Positions 41,964 to 51,724 are shown, counted from the stretch's first letter. The stretch: 64,000 nucleotides of DNA from Bacteroidia bacterium (GCA_030430385.1 JAUIFO010000005.1:124001-188000), one strand, 5' to 3'. Translations and numbers: made by a program. Notes: a model not told the origin generated them from the letters alone.

Positions 41964-42616
41964 TGCTTCTCTTTTAAAACTTCAGGCATTGCTGCTTGGA
42001 AACGCTTCAGTCTAGGGATAGATACATTTTGAATGTAGCCATTGTTAGGATGTAGTTTTTCGTAATTTTGGTGATAGTCTTCTGCAACCCAAAATTTCTG
42101 AAACGGATAAACTTCGGCAGCGATTTTAGCATTTAATGCTTTAGATAACGCTGCTTTTTTATTTTCAATAATTTGTTTTTGTTCTGCATTCTGATAAAAA
42201 ATTATAGAACGATATTGTGATCCTTTATCTGGACCTTGTCCATTGACTTGCGTTGGGTTTTGAGATGCAAAATACACATCAACAAGAGTTTCAAAACTTA
42301 CAATATTTGGATCGTAAATGACTTCAACAGCTTCAGCATGACCAGTGCGTCCAGTATTACTTAATTGATACGTAGGATTATCTGTAAATCCGCCAGAATA
42401 GCCACTAATAGCTTCTTCAACACCTTTAACACTCTCGTACACAGCCTCTACACACCAAAAACAACCACTCGCAAAATATGCTTTTGCTTTTCCGTTTTCC
42501 AATGGAACTTCAATTGGGTCTGCATCTATAACAGCCTGTTGTTCTTTATTTATTTGTGCCGTGTTTTGACAACTAAATAATAGTGCGATGATTAATGTGG
42601 TAGCAAATGTTCTCAT
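41960..42616 (-). CDS. msrA: Peptide methionine-S-sulfoxide reductase MsrA, lipoprotein form
   Basis: 218 residues. Catalytic motif ASGCFWCVEAVYE with the nucleophilic Cys, and the MsrA signature YHQNYEKLHPNNGY. It reduces methionine-S-sulfoxide in proteins. The N-terminus MRTFATTLIIALLFSC is a lipoprotein signal, so this copy should act on the periplasmic side on exported proteins. Monocistronic. Confidence 0.95.
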   Translation of the reverse strand: MRTFATTLIIALLFSCQNTAQINKEQQAVIDADPIEVPLENGKAKAYFASGCFWCVEAVYESVKGVEEAISGYSGGFTDNPTYQLSNTGRTGHAEAVEVIYDPNIVSFETLVDVYFASQNPTQVNGQGPDKGSQYRSIIFYQNAEQKQIIENKKAALSKALNAKIAAEVYPFQKFWVAEDYHQNYEKLHPNNGYIQNVSIPRLKRFQAAMPEVLKEKH

Positions 42617-42750
42617 AAAAGTTTTTTTTTGATAGTCGTATAAAAAGGTGAATCCTTAAAATATATTTGTGAAAATATACTTAAAAAAAACTGCTTTGGT
42701 GACTTCGAGAGCCTCAGTTAACAATATTATCTTAGTAAATAGAAACAAAA

Positions 42751-42775
42751 AAGCCTCAGTATAATACTAAGGCTT
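42751..42775 (-). terminator. Intrinsic terminator of the Nif3/coiled-coil operon
   Basis: Interrupted stem AAGCCT-C-AGTAT / ATACT-A-AGGCTT; on the minus strand it is followed by TTTTTTG. It lies 23 bases after the stop at 42798. Confidence 0.75.
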
Positions 42776-42797
42776 GTTCTATTATTTAAGTTTGCAA

Positions 42798-43577
42798 TTA
42801 TAATTTAGCAAACATTTTTTCCATTTTAGTTTTTTCTTCTTCAGCAAGTTCTGCATCTACTAAAATTCTACCACTGTGTTCATCTGTGATAACTTTTTTG
42901 CGAGAAGCGATCTCAACTTGAATTTGAGGAGGAATAGTAAAGAAAGATCCACCAGAAGCACCTCTTTCAATTGGTACAACTGCTAAACCATTTTTTACAT
43001 TGTTTCTTATACGCAAGTAAGCATTTACTAAGCGGTCATCTAATTTCTTTTGAAAATCTTCAGACTTCTTAATAAGTGCGTCTTCTTCTTTTTGAGTTTC
43101 AGATAAAATCTCATTAAGTTCACCTCTTTTATGTTTAAGGTGCGCTTGACGATCTTTTAATTTATCTTTAGTTTCAGAAATAACTTCTTTCTTTTGTTCA
43201 ATCTGAACTTTAAACTCTTTAATGTGTTTTTCAGCAAGTTGAATTTCTAACTCTTGGAACTCTACTTCTTTAGTCAAAGAGTTGTATTCTCTGTTATTTC
43301 TAACATTTTTTTGCTGCTCAGTGTATTTTTTGATTAGCGCTTTTGCCTCTTCAATAAGGTTTTTCTTTCCTTTAATTTGATCGTCAATAAGCTCTAAACT
43401 TGTACTTAGTTTTTCAAGTCTTGTATTTAAACCTTCAACGTCATCTTCTAAATCTTGAACCTCTAATGGTAATTCTCCTCTTAGGTTTCTAATTTCATCT
43501 ATTCTTGAGTCGATTAATTGTAAATCGTATAGAGCTCTTAGTCTATCTTCAACAGATGCTTCAGCTTTTTTTGCCAT
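42798..43577 (-). CDS. Coiled-coil 'zinc ribbon domain' family protein lacking the cysteines
   Basis: 259 residues, COG1579-type. Residues about 15-185 are a long coiled coil (for example LEKLSTSLELIDDQIKGKKN). The C-terminal domain aligns with the family's C4 zinc ribbon (GGSFFTIPPQIQVEIA ... DEHSGRILVD) but contains no cysteine at all, so it cannot bind zinc in the usual way. The family's role is unclear, with suggested links to RNA/DNA or envelope processes. Overlap-close to the Nif3 gene (2 bases), so one operon. Confidence 0.87.
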   Translation of the reverse strand: MAKKAEASVEDRLRALYDLQLIDSRIDEIRNLRGELPLEVQDLEDDVEGLNTRLEKLSTSLELIDDQIKGKKNLIEEAKALIKKYTEQQKNVRNNREYNSLTKEVEFQELEIQLAEKHIKEFKVQIEQKKEVISETKDKLKDRQAHLKHKRGELNEILSETQKEEDALIKKSEDFQKKLDDRLVNAYLRIRNNVKNGLAVVPIERGASGGSFFTIPPQIQVEIASRKKVITDEHSGRILVDAELAEEEKTKMEKMFAKL

Positions 43578-43579
43578 AA

Positions 43580-44674
43580 TTATAAATACTTTACTGGATT
43601 TGTATTCGTCGTTGATAAAACGACTGCAAAATTAGTAATTTTTTTTGAGAGATAGTCTACTAAAAAGGTTTTTGTGAACTGTTCGCTTTCATAATGTCCA
43701 ATATCTGCTAAAATGATTTGGTTTTCTGCGGAAAAAAAATCGTGATATTTTAAGTCAGAAGTCACCAAAATATCTGCACCAGCCGCTTTCGCTGCTGGAA
43801 TAGCAAAGCTTCCAGAGCCACCAAGTACAGCTACTTTTGAAATGATATTGGTAGTAAGTTTAGAATGCCGAATACAAGAGACTTTCATTGTTTGCTTTAC
43901 ATCCTTTAAAAAATCGAGCGTAGATTGTGGTTGTTTGAGTTCGCCAAGCATTCCAATACCAATATTTTGATCGTAATTATCTAATGTGCTGACTTCAAAA
44001 GCAACTTCTTCATAAGGATGTGCTTCAAAAAGTGCATTTAGTAATTTTGATTCAATGTGTGCATTGAAGGTAACCGAAATTTGAGTTTCAGGCTCTGTAT
44101 GCAATTCTCCTTTCGTTCCTAAAGTCGGATTTGAATGCTCATTTCCTTTATAAGTGCCTTTTCCTTCGGTGTTAAAACTACAGTTTTCATAGTTGCCAAT
44201 GTTTCCTGCACCTGCATTAAATAAAGCGGTTCGCAATGCTTCCGCAGCATTATTAGGAACATAGGTCGTTAATTTTTTAATAGTCCCTTTTTGAGGGATG
44301 AGTATTTTTTTATTCACTAAGCCAAGTGTATCACAAATGATATCATTAACCCCTTTTAATGCGTTGTCTAAGGCTGTATGAATGGCGTAAATTGCAATAT
44401 CATTTTTTATTGCTTTGAGCACAGTACGTTCAACATAGTTTTTTCCCGTCAAGGATTTCAACCCTTTAAAAATAATAGGATGAAAACTCACAATAAGATT
44501 ACAGTTTTTTTCTATAGCTTCATCTACAACAGCCTCTAAGGTGTCTAAAGTAACGAGTACTCCTGAAACTGTATTGTTTTTGTCTCCAACCAAAAGGCCA
44601 ACATTGTCAAAATCTTCAGCATAATGAAGAGGAGCCAACGCTTCTAAGACATTAATTACATCCTTTATTTGCAT
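43580..44674 (-). CDS. Nif3-like dinuclear metal centre protein
   Basis: 364 residues, the long YqfO-like form with a middle insertion (about 135-250, PII-like). Metal ligands are seen in VSFHPIIFKGLK, AIHTALDN near the N-terminus and DIGHYESEQ near the end. Family members form toroidal hexamers with two metals per site; proposed roles include GTP cyclohydrolase I type 2, but activity is not settled. First gene of a two-gene operon with the coiled-coil protein, an arrangement I know as common in this phylum. Confidence 0.9.
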   Translation of the reverse strand: MQIKDVINVLEALAPLHYAEDFDNVGLLVGDKNNTVSGVLVTLDTLEAVVDEAIEKNCNLIVSFHPIIFKGLKSLTGKNYVERTVLKAIKNDIAIYAIHTALDNALKGVNDIICDTLGLVNKKILIPQKGTIKKLTTYVPNNAAEALRTALFNAGAGNIGNYENCSFNTEGKGTYKGNEHSNPTLGTKGELHTEPETQISVTFNAHIESKLLNALFEAHPYEEVAFEVSTLDNYDQNIGIGMLGELKQPQSTLDFLKDVKQTMKVSCIRHSKLTTNIISKVAVLGGSGSFAIPAAKAAGADILVTSDLKYHDFFSAENQIILADIGHYESEQFTKTFLVDYLSKKITNFAVVLSTTNTNPVKYL

Positions 44675-44691
44675 CTTAAGAGAATTTGTAT

Positions 44692-44699
44692 CAAATATA
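44692..44699 (-). promoter_or_regulatory. -7 promoter box for the Nif3 operon
   Basis: Minus strand reads TATATTTG, an exact match, 17 bases before the ATG at 44674. Confidence 0.55.
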
Positions 44700-44748
44700 A
44701 AATTTTATAGTCATTCGATATGTTTATCTTAGCATTTGATTTAGAATA

Positions 44749-45756
44749 ATGAAATTACTCAGAACCATATTATTTCCTTTTGTTCCACTGTATTATCTCA
44801 TAACTTGGTTTCGAAATAAGTGTTATGATAAGGGTTGGAAGTCTTCTGTAGCTTACGATATACCTGTGATTTGTGTAGGTAATTTGAGTGTAGGAGGGAC
44901 TGGAAAAACACCAACTATTGAGTATTTGGTTCGTTTGTTAAGACCAACTTATAAAATTGCTGTGTTGAGTCGAGGTTACAAACGCAAAAGCAAAGGATTT
45001 GTAATAGCTGATGAAAATGCTACTGCAGCTTCAATTGGTGATGAACCTTTTCAGTTTTATAAAAAATTTAAAGAGATTATAGTAGCAGTCGATGCCAATA
45101 GAAATCGTGGTATTGAACAACTTATCGACCAAAAAAAGCCTGATGTTATTTTATTAGATGATGCATTTCAGCACAGAAAAGTGAAAGCAGGTTTGAATAT
45201 TCTACTGACTACCTATCAAAATTTATATACTTCGGATATTGTTTTGCCAACTGGCGATTTGAGAGAGCCAAGATCAGGATCTAAACGTGCTCAGATTATC
45301 ATTGTGACCAAATGTCCTTTGTCATTAACCAATAATGAAAAAGAACGAATTCGAAATGAGATTGCACCTTCTGAACATCAGCGTGTGTATTTTAGTTCTA
45401 TTGTGTATGCTGATGCGATCGTTGGAAATGATACGACTCAGCGTATTGAAACATTGAAGGATGAGCGGTTTACGTTAGTAACTGGAATTGCCAACCCAAA
45501 ACCGTTAGAAGATTATTTGAATATTAAGGGCTTGAATTTTGAGCACCTTCGTTTTAAAGACCATCACGATTTTACGGATACTGACATTAAATTGTTGAAA
45601 TCAAAGCAGAAGATTCTAACTACTGAAAAAGATTACGTTAGGCTTAGCCCTAAGTTTAAAGGATTGAATACACTTTTCTATTTGCCAATTACGGTCACAA
45701 TAGACGAACCCAAAGAATTTGAAAAACAATTACAGAAATTTATCAGCAGCTTTTAA
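44749..45756 (+). CDS. lpxK: Tetraacyldisaccharide 4'-kinase
   Basis: 335 residues. P-loop in GNLSVGGTGKTPTIEYL, followed by LSRGYKRKSKG and LLDDAFQHRKVKAGL, all LpxK signatures; one N-terminal membrane-associated helix. It phosphorylates the disaccharide precursor of lipid A at the inner membrane. Its stop shares a TTAA with the stop of the convergent histidine kinase gene. Confidence 0.95.
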   Translation: MKLLRTILFPFVPLYYLITWFRNKCYDKGWKSSVAYDIPVICVGNLSVGGTGKTPTIEYLVRLLRPTYKIAVLSRGYKRKSKGFVIADENATAASIGDEPFQFYKKFKEIIVAVDANRNRGIEQLIDQKKPDVILLDDAFQHRKVKAGLNILLTTYQNLYTSDIVLPTGDLREPRSGSKRAQIIIVTKCPLSLTNNEKERIRNEIAPSEHQRVYFSSIVYADAIVGNDTTQRIETLKDERFTLVTGIANPKPLEDYLNIKGLNFEHLRFKDHHDFTDTDIKLLKSKQKILTTEKDYVRLSPKFKGLNTLFYLPITVTIDEPKEFEKQLQKFISSF

Positions 45757-47984
45757 ACTGAAGGTGTTGTTTTTTCGCTAGCTGAAAGTACTTCAAATAA
45801 TTTTTTCTCAAAATCTTCTTGCTTGAATGGTTTTGAAATGATGTCATCAAAACCAGCTTCGTCAAATTCATGCATTTTATCTTCAAGCGTAACAGCTGTA
45901 AGGGCAAAAATGGTCAATTCTTTGTCGAAAGTTCTAATGATTTTTGTGGCTTCTAAACCACTAATTCCTGGCATATGAATATCCATAAGAACTACATCGT
46001 AATCATTATTTCTAACGTTTTCTACTGCAGCCTCGCCATTGTCTACGATATCACATTGAAGGTTCATCTTGTTTAAGATCTTCTTCGTGATCATTTGGTT
46101 GATTTTATTGTCTTCAACAATTAAAATCCTAATGTTACTAATGTCCAATTTGCTAATGTTTTTAGAGTAATCCTCTTTTACAATTTTAACTTCGTCTGGA
46201 GCGTAGGTCAATGGAATTTCAAAAAAGAATGTGGTTCCTTTTCCAAGTTCACTTTTTACGTAGATTTTACCTTTTAAAATATCAATCAATCCTTTTACAA
46301 TAGACAGTCCGAGTCCTGTTCCACCATATTTACGGTTGATTTGTATCGAGCCTTGGGAGAAGCTCTCAAACATATTATCTTGTTTCTCTTTGGAGATACC
46401 AATACCATTATCTTCAATTTCAAATCGAACAACATGATCGTCTCCTTTTTGAGATATACTATAAACTCTTACCCAAATGTCGCCATCTTTGGTAAACTTG
46501 ATAGAGTTACCAATAAGGTTGATGAGAATTTGAGAAATCTTTAAGTTGTCACCAATAAATGAATGTGGTAAATCCTTTTGGTAATCAAAATGCATATTCA
46601 CATTGTTGTCTAAAGCTGAATTATTAAGTGCTGAAACAACATTTTCAACTTTCATTTTTAAGTTGAATAGCACAGGATCTAATTCTACTTTGTTGGCTTC
46701 AATTTTATTAATCTGAAGGATATCGTTGATAAAGGTTAACAAGTAATCTCCAGAAAATTTAAGCGATTTTAAGTGCGGAATCTGATGCTCTTTAGGTTCT
46801 TCATCTAATAACATATTGGTAAGACCAGTTACTGCGTATAAAGGTGTTCTTAACTCGTGTGTTACTGTAGATAAGAAATTAGCTTTGGTCTTTGAGGCTT
46901 GCTCAGCTTTGCGCATTGCTTCAACAAGGTCTTCATTTTTTTCATGAAGCATGTTGTTAGACTTTAATCTAATATTGTTGTTTTTATAAAGCGCAAGTGT
47001 TAGTAATGATAAAATGGTAATTAAGGCAATACTTAATATGGTTGTGATCTTTGCTAAACTACTTTCAGATTCTTGCTCTTCAATGATGGTTTTCAGTTTT
47101 TCGTAGTCTGCTGCATTATAGGCTTCAATATATTCAGCACGTTTTTCTGGTACTAAGTTTTCTCTTTTTATGTTCAGTATAGAATCAGAAAGTTTAACAT
47201 GTCGGTTTAAATATTCATGAGCAAGTTCAAAGTCTTTTTCATTCTCATAAATGTTACTCAATGTTAAATAAGCTTCGTTAGTATTTTCAATAAAACCGTT
47301 GCTATTTGCAATTTCAAGACCATCTTTAGTCATTTCAATTGCTAGTTTGTTGTTTCCTAGTTTATCAATGGTTTTTCCACTGTAAATAAGCGCACTCGAT
47401 AAAATATCATTTTGATTGTACTTTTTTGAAAGTACAATGGTTTGTTCTAATAATGATTTTGCCGATCTGTAATCTTTAAGTTCAAAATTTACTTTAGCCT
47501 CATTAAGTGTAACTTCTGGAATGTATTTTTCGAGATCTTCTTCTTCAAACTTGGTTTTAGCCGAATTAAAATAATCTAGTGCTGTTTTGTATTCTTTTTT
47601 ACTGGCATGCAAAGATCCTCTTATACTATATGTCATGGCCAAATTACCATAATCATTAATGTCTCTTTGAATTTCAGCAGCTTTAGTTAATGAAACCAAT
47701 GCATTTTCGTGTTCATTAACTGTAAATTGAAGTTTTGCAATTCGTGTGTGAATTTCACCTTCACTTTTTCTATCTGCTATTTTTGTAGCGATATCAAGTG
47801 CTTTTTCTAGGTTGTTTTTAGCATTAAAATAGTCACCTCTATCGGTATCAAAATCTGATTGCGTGATAAGGTTTTCGATGCGCATTTTCAAAACATCCAC
47901 ATCTTCTTCAGCTTTGTCTTGAGCCGAAATAGAAGTCGATAAAGTGAATAAAACAACTAATATGTAGTATTTAATTTGGGACAT
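45753..47984 (-). CDS. TPR-containing hybrid histidine kinase / response regulator
   Basis: 743 residues. Signal peptide (about 1-21), TPR repeats about 35-285 in the periplasm, one transmembrane helix near 312-334 (ITTILSIALITILSLLTLAL), HisKA with phospho-acceptor His near 375 (THELRTPLYAV), HATPase (NLIGNSIKFT, DNGIGIS, GGTGLGLSIV) and a C-terminal receiver with phospho-acceptor Asp in VLMDIHMPG. No DNA-binding output domain, so it must signal through a phosphorelay or binding partner. Stimulus unknown. Monocistronic. Confidence 0.93.
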   Translation of the reverse strand: MSQIKYYILVVLFTLSTSISAQDKAEEDVDVLKMRIENLITQSDFDTDRGDYFNAKNNLEKALDIATKIADRKSEGEIHTRIAKLQFTVNEHENALVSLTKAAEIQRDINDYGNLAMTYSIRGSLHASKKEYKTALDYFNSAKTKFEEEDLEKYIPEVTLNEAKVNFELKDYRSAKSLLEQTIVLSKKYNQNDILSSALIYSGKTIDKLGNNKLAIEMTKDGLEIANSNGFIENTNEAYLTLSNIYENEKDFELAHEYLNRHVKLSDSILNIKRENLVPEKRAEYIEAYNAADYEKLKTIIEEQESESSLAKITTILSIALITILSLLTLALYKNNNIRLKSNNMLHEKNEDLVEAMRKAEQASKTKANFLSTVTHELRTPLYAVTGLTNMLLDEEPKEHQIPHLKSLKFSGDYLLTFINDILQINKIEANKVELDPVLFNLKMKVENVVSALNNSALDNNVNMHFDYQKDLPHSFIGDNLKISQILINLIGNSIKFTKDGDIWVRVYSISQKGDDHVVRFEIEDNGIGISKEKQDNMFESFSQGSIQINRKYGGTGLGLSIVKGLIDILKGKIYVKSELGKGTTFFFEIPLTYAPDEVKIVKEDYSKNISKLDISNIRILIVEDNKINQMITKKILNKMNLQCDIVDNGEAAVENVRNNDYDVVLMDIHMPGISGLEATKIIRTFDKELTIFALTAVTLEDKMHEFDEAGFDDIISKPFKQEDFEKKLFEVLSASEKTTPSV

Positions 47985-48005
47985 ATTTAGACCACTTTAG
48001 TTGGA

Positions 48006-48013
48006 CAAATATA
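48006..48013 (-). promoter_or_regulatory. -7 promoter box for the hybrid histidine kinase
   Basis: Minus strand reads TATATTTG, exact match, 21 bases before the ATG at 47984 and just after the gapA stop. It suggests the kinase is not merely read through from lipA-gapA. Confidence 0.55.
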
Positions 48014-48014
48014 A

Positions 48015-49031
48015 TTATTTATTCGATAAACGTAATGATTTCATCGATAAATTGCAAATTAAATCTAAAATTCTTGAAGAATATCCCGTTTCATTATCGT
48101 ACCAACCTACGATTTTTACCATAGTTCCGATAACTGATGTCATTTGTGCATCAAAGATGCAAGAATGAGGGTTTCCGACGATATCAATAGAAACAATTGG
48201 ATCTTCAGTATACTGTAAAATCCCCTTTAAATTTGTTTCTGAAGCTTTTTTAAATGCCGAATTAATATCTTCAATTGTAACAGTACGTTCTACATTAAAT
48301 GTAATGTCTGTTAACGAGCCATTGGCAACTGGTACTCTAATACCACAACCTCCAATGACTTCAGATAAATCTGGAAATATTTTAGTCAGTGCTTTAGCTG
48401 CACCTGTGGTAGTTGGTACAATGGACTGTCCTGCAGCTCTAGCTCTTCTTAGGTCTTTATGTGGTTGATCATGCAAACTTTGATCTGTAGTGTAGGAGTG
48501 AACCGTTGTAATGTAAGCCTGTTTTATGTGACATAATTTATGAATGACAGCCATCATAGGCGCAGCATTGTTTGTCGTACATGATGCATTGGAAATAATG
48601 CGTTCATCTCCTAAAACCGCATAGTCATTAACACCAAGAACTACTGTTTTTATATCCTCATCAAGTGGAGGTACTGATAAAATCACTTTTTTGGCACCAT
48701 TTTTTATATGATGCTCGAGGTCAGCTTCAGTCTTAAATTTTCCAGTTGCTTCAATAACAAAATCAACATTTAATACCGACCAGTCTATATGTTGAGGATG
48801 ATTAAAATTGAATAATGGAATTGACTTGTCGTTTAAAATGATATGATTTTCGGTATGAGATATATCATCTTTAGATACACCATGAATACTATCATACTTG
48901 AGTAAATGACTGAGGGTTTTTGAATCTGCTAGGTCATTAATGGCTACCACCTGCATGTCGTCACGTTCGTGGATAAGTCGGAAAACACGTCTTCCAATTC
49001 GTCCAAATCCGTTAATGGCAATCCTAATCAT
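48015..49031 (-). CDS. gapA: Glyceraldehyde-3-phosphate dehydrogenase, type I
   Basis: 338 residues. NAD-binding INGFGRIGRRVFR, catalytic Cys in SNASCTTNNAAP, and phosphate-site SYTTDQSLHDQPH / RRARAAGQSIVPT. It interconverts glyceraldehyde-3-phosphate and 1,3-bisphosphoglycerate. ATG follows the lipA TAA with no gap (TAAATG). Whether it is the glycolytic or gluconeogenic copy cannot be told from one copy. Confidence 0.94.
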   Translation of the reverse strand: MIRIAINGFGRIGRRVFRLIHERDDMQVVAINDLADSKTLSHLLKYDSIHGVSKDDISHTENHIILNDKSIPLFNFNHPQHIDWSVLNVDFVIEATGKFKTEADLEHHIKNGAKKVILSVPPLDEDIKTVVLGVNDYAVLGDERIISNASCTTNNAAPMMAVIHKLCHIKQAYITTVHSYTTDQSLHDQPHKDLRRARAAGQSIVPTTTGAAKALTKIFPDLSEVIGGCGIRVPVANGSLTDITFNVERTVTIEDINSAFKKASETNLKGILQYTEDPIVSIDIVGNPHSCIFDAQMTSVIGTMVKIVGWYDNETGYSSRILDLICNLSMKSLRLSNK

Positions 49032-49910
49032 TTAATTGATGTGTTTTTGAGCTTTGTATGAAGATCTCACTAAAGCACTACTTTCTACATGTCTGAATCC
49101 TAGATCAAGACCAATGCTTTTGTACTCATCAAATTGCTCAGGAGTGATAAATTCCTTTACAGGTAAGTGCTTTTTACTTGGTTGAAGGTATTGACCAATA
49201 GTCACAACATCTACATCATTGTCTCTAAGATCGTGAAGCGTAGCGATAACTTCTTCTCTGGTTTCTCCCAAACCAAGCATAATTCCAGATTTGGTACGAC
49301 GTTGTCCTTGTTGCTTTAAATATTTCAACACAGACATGCTTCTATCGTATTTCGCTTGAATTCTAACCTCACGAGTTAACCGTCTTACGGTTTCAATATT
49401 ATGCGAAACGACTTCAGGTGCTACATCTACGATTCGATCTATATGTTGTTCAATACCTTGAAAGTCAGGAATAAGTGTTTCGAGTGTAGTTTCAGGATTC
49501 ATTCTACGAACCGCTTTAACCGTTTCACTCCACATGATACTTCCCATATCCTTTAAATCGTCACGATCTACACTGGTTAAAACAGCATGTTTTATTCCCA
49601 TTATTTTTATAGAACGCGCCACTTTTTCAGGTTCATCCCAATCTACAGTTTCAGGTCTACCAGTTTTTACACCACAAAATCCACAAGATCGTGTACAAAT
49701 ATTTCCTAAAATCATAAAGGTTGCAGTGCCTTCTCCCCAACATTCACCCATATTAGGACAACTACCAGATGTACAAATGGTATTGAGTTTATACTTATCA
49801 ACAAGCCCTCTTAATTCGGTGTATTTTTTTCCAGTAGGAAGCTTAACACGAAGCCATTTAGGTTTCGGCTGACGTTCTGTAGTTTTATTTGAAGCGATTT
49901 CTATGCTCAT
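49032..49910 (-). CDS. lipA: Lipoyl synthase
   Basis: 292 residues. The auxiliary cluster Cys are in [12 protein letters not shown] and the radical-SAM cluster in [19 protein letters not shown] near the C-terminus is the conserved R-S-S-Y block. It inserts two sulfurs into octanoyl chains on lipoyl domains, such as that of the E2 at 1949-3268. ATG 49910 is chosen over an in-frame TTG at 49919; the -7 box at 49929-49936 fits. Confidence 0.95.
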   Translation of the reverse strand: MSIEIASNKTTERQPKPKWLRVKLPTGKKYTELRGLVDKYKLNTICTSGSCPNMGECWGEGTATFMILGNICTRSCGFCGVKTGRPETVDWDEPEKVARSIKIMGIKHAVLTSVDRDDLKDMGSIMWSETVKAVRRMNPETTLETLIPDFQGIEQHIDRIVDVAPEVVSHNIETVRRLTREVRIQAKYDRSMSVLKYLKQQGQRRTKSGIMLGLGETREEVIATLHDLRDNDVDVVTIGQYLQPSKKHLPVKEFITPEQFDEYKSIGLDLGFRHVESSALVRSSYKAQKHIN

Positions 49911-49928
49911 ATACTGCAATTTCGACTA

Positions 49929-49936
49929 CAAAGATA
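49929..49936 (-). promoter_or_regulatory. -7 promoter box for lipA-gapA
   Basis: Minus strand reads TATCTTTG, exact match, 18 bases before ATG 49910. Confidence 0.55.
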
Positions 49937-49959
49937 CGAAGTATTCTTATAAAAAAATC

Positions 49960-51171
49960 TTAATAGATAAGATACCAAATGCTAAACGCGATTAAGAACA
50001 CAATACCAATGATACTGAGAATATGCATCATTTTTGAAGGCCGCCAATCTCTAGGTGTGTGTTTGCTTCCGATTAGAATATAATTGATAATAGCATAAAA
50101 TGGAGCTGTTAAGAAGGATAGTATAGTTGCTATTTTTATGAGTTTGCCCATTTCCGAAGCAAAACAGAAAAATATGATTATCGAGCCAATGCTTAAAATT
50201 GCAATCCAAAATAAGTAGGAGTAATTGATAGTTGAACCTTTAAGGAGTTCACTGGTTTTTGCCATAGCTCTTGGTGAAGCATCGAGAGTAGTGAGTGTAG
50301 TACTAAACATTGTTGTAAAAGCAGCAATGCCAATAAATACATAAGCCCAATTTCCTAAATTAATAGTATACATACTTAATAGTTCATTGGCAAATTGACT
50401 AGCCGAACTACTAAAGGATGTTCCACTATTAAACATTACTAAAGCTCCCAAAGCTACAAAGGCTAATCCTAAAATAATGGTGCCTATAAAGCCAACATTA
50501 AAATCAAATAAAGCCGATTTAGGACTAAAACCTTCTGAAGTTTTTTTCTTTTCAACAGTCCAAAGGGAATGCCATACAGAAATATCTAAAGGTGCAGGCA
50601 TCCAACCCATAAATGCTATCAAAAATGTCATTTCTATTCTATTCTCAGGAAAAATCTGTTGAAGCGATACTGTATCGTTTTTGCTAAAAACAGCAAAACC
50701 TACAGCAGCAAGCGTACTTATAGTGAGTGTTACGATAATGACCTTCATAAGCTTGTCCAAAAGATTATAACGACCAATTAATAGGAGCAACATACAAATG
50801 AGAAGAATAATTACTGTCCAACTTTCAACACTAAGAAAGTCTCCAAAAAGCGATGAAGCCAAACCCGCAGTAACAATGGTTACAGCTGTTTGTATCGTAA
50901 ACATAGTGGCAAAAGTGAGTATGAAATAAGCAATGAGGACACTTTTTCCTAGTTTAAGGTAGCCATCAAGTAGCGATTCTCCAGTAGCACTTGCGTATCG
51001 TGGTCCGAATTGAAAAAAAGGATATTTAAATGTATTTACCACGAGTAAGGCCCAAATCAATCCGAATCCAAAATCTGCTCCAGCTCTGGTTGATTGCACC
51101 AAATGCGAAACGCCTATTGCAGCACCAGCAAATAAAAGTCCAGGACCAAATCTTTTAAGACTAAGGCGCAC
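49960..51171 (-). CDS. Nramp-related transporter with non-canonical metal site
   Basis: 403 residues, eleven-helix Nramp-like fold. The first helix, which in Nramp carries the DPGN metal motif, reads GAAIGVSHLVQSTRAGADFG, so the metal-binding Asp and Asn are absent. The helix-6 region has GWMPAPLDISVWHSLW in place of the usual M-P-H-x-x-x-x-H. It therefore probably carries something other than Mn/Fe in the classical way. No ATG is available: GTG 51171 lies 4 bases after the sigma-factor stop, while TTG 51201 would overlap that gene by 26 bases; I prefer GTG. Confidence 0.82.
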   Translation of the reverse strand: MRLSLKRFGPGLLFAGAAIGVSHLVQSTRAGADFGFGLIWALLVVNTFKYPFFQFGPRYASATGESLLDGYLKLGKSVLIAYFILTFATMFTIQTAVTIVTAGLASSLFGDFLSVESWTVIILLICMLLLLIGRYNLLDKLMKVIIVTLTISTLAAVGFAVFSKNDTVSLQQIFPENRIEMTFLIAFMGWMPAPLDISVWHSLWTVEKKKTSEGFSPKSALFDFNVGFIGTIILGLAFVALGALVMFNSGTSFSSSASQFANELLSMYTINLGNWAYVFIGIAAFTTMFSTTLTTLDASPRAMAKTSELLKGSTINYSYLFWIAILSIGSIIIFFCFASEMGKLIKIATILSFLTAPFYAIINYILIGSKHTPRDWRPSKMMHILSIIGIVFLIAFSIWYLIY

Positions 51172-51175
51172 AGTT

Positions 51176-51724
51176 TTAGGTTTTAGTAATAATTTCGGCA
51201 AGCAGTTTTTTTGCTCTCAACAATTTAACTTTCACATTGTTGATTGGTTCATCAAGCTGATTTGAAATTTCTTTATAGGAGAGTTCTTGAAAATACCTCA
51301 AATTGATCACCTCTTGATAATGCGGCTTTAACTTCTTTATGTCTCTTAATAATTTGGCTAAGTTTTGTTCTTTAATGAGTTTGTCTTCAGGTGAAGGTGA
51401 CTCATCAATAATACTATAATATTCGCCATCTTTATCAGTGTTTGAAGTATGCGTGATTGAAGATTTACGCTTTCTTTCTAAATCAATATGAATATTTTTT
51501 GAAATGGTTATTAGCCATGTATTGAATTCATATTTATCATTAAAGGTCTCAATTTTGTCAAAGGCTCTAGAAAAGGTTTGGATGGTGATGTCTTCAGCAT
51601 CATTCTCATTTTTAGTACGTTTAAGTTGAAAGCCATAGACATTATTCCAAAACGTATCTAATAAGAAATTAAACGCTATTTGATCGTTTTCTTTGGCTTT
51701 TTCAATGGCTTCCTTTACTTCCAA
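51176..51724 (-). CDS. ECF-type RNA polymerase sigma factor
   Basis: 182 residues. Sigma-70 region 2 (about 10-80: DAEDITIQTFSRAFDKIETF, NTWLITISKNIHID) and region 4 (LPHYQEV-like KPHYQEVINLRYFQELSYKE ... NNVKVKLLRAKKLL). No ATG fits; TTG at 51724 starts LEVKEAIEKAK and overlaps the GT2 stop by 10 bases. A longer reading to 51805 would run deep into the GT2 gene. It has no adjacent anti-sigma gene, unlike the ECF pair at 54-55 kb. Located between a glycosyltransferase and a transporter in one operon. Confidence 0.88.
   Translation of the reverse strand: MEVKEAIEKAKENDQIAFNFLLDTFWNNVYGFQLKRTKNENDAEDITIQTFSRAFDKIETFNDKYEFNTWLITISKNIHIDLERKRKSSITHTSNTDKDGEYYSIIDESPSPEDKLIKEQNLAKLLRDIKKLKPHYQEVINLRYFQELSYKEISNQLDEPINNVKVKLLRAKKLLAEIITKT

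Noticed and set aside
42702..42722. Third copy of the two-hairpin element near msrA
   Set aside because: Only the fragment ACTTCGAGAGCCTCAGTTA is shared with the loop of copy B; the flanking blocks are missing.
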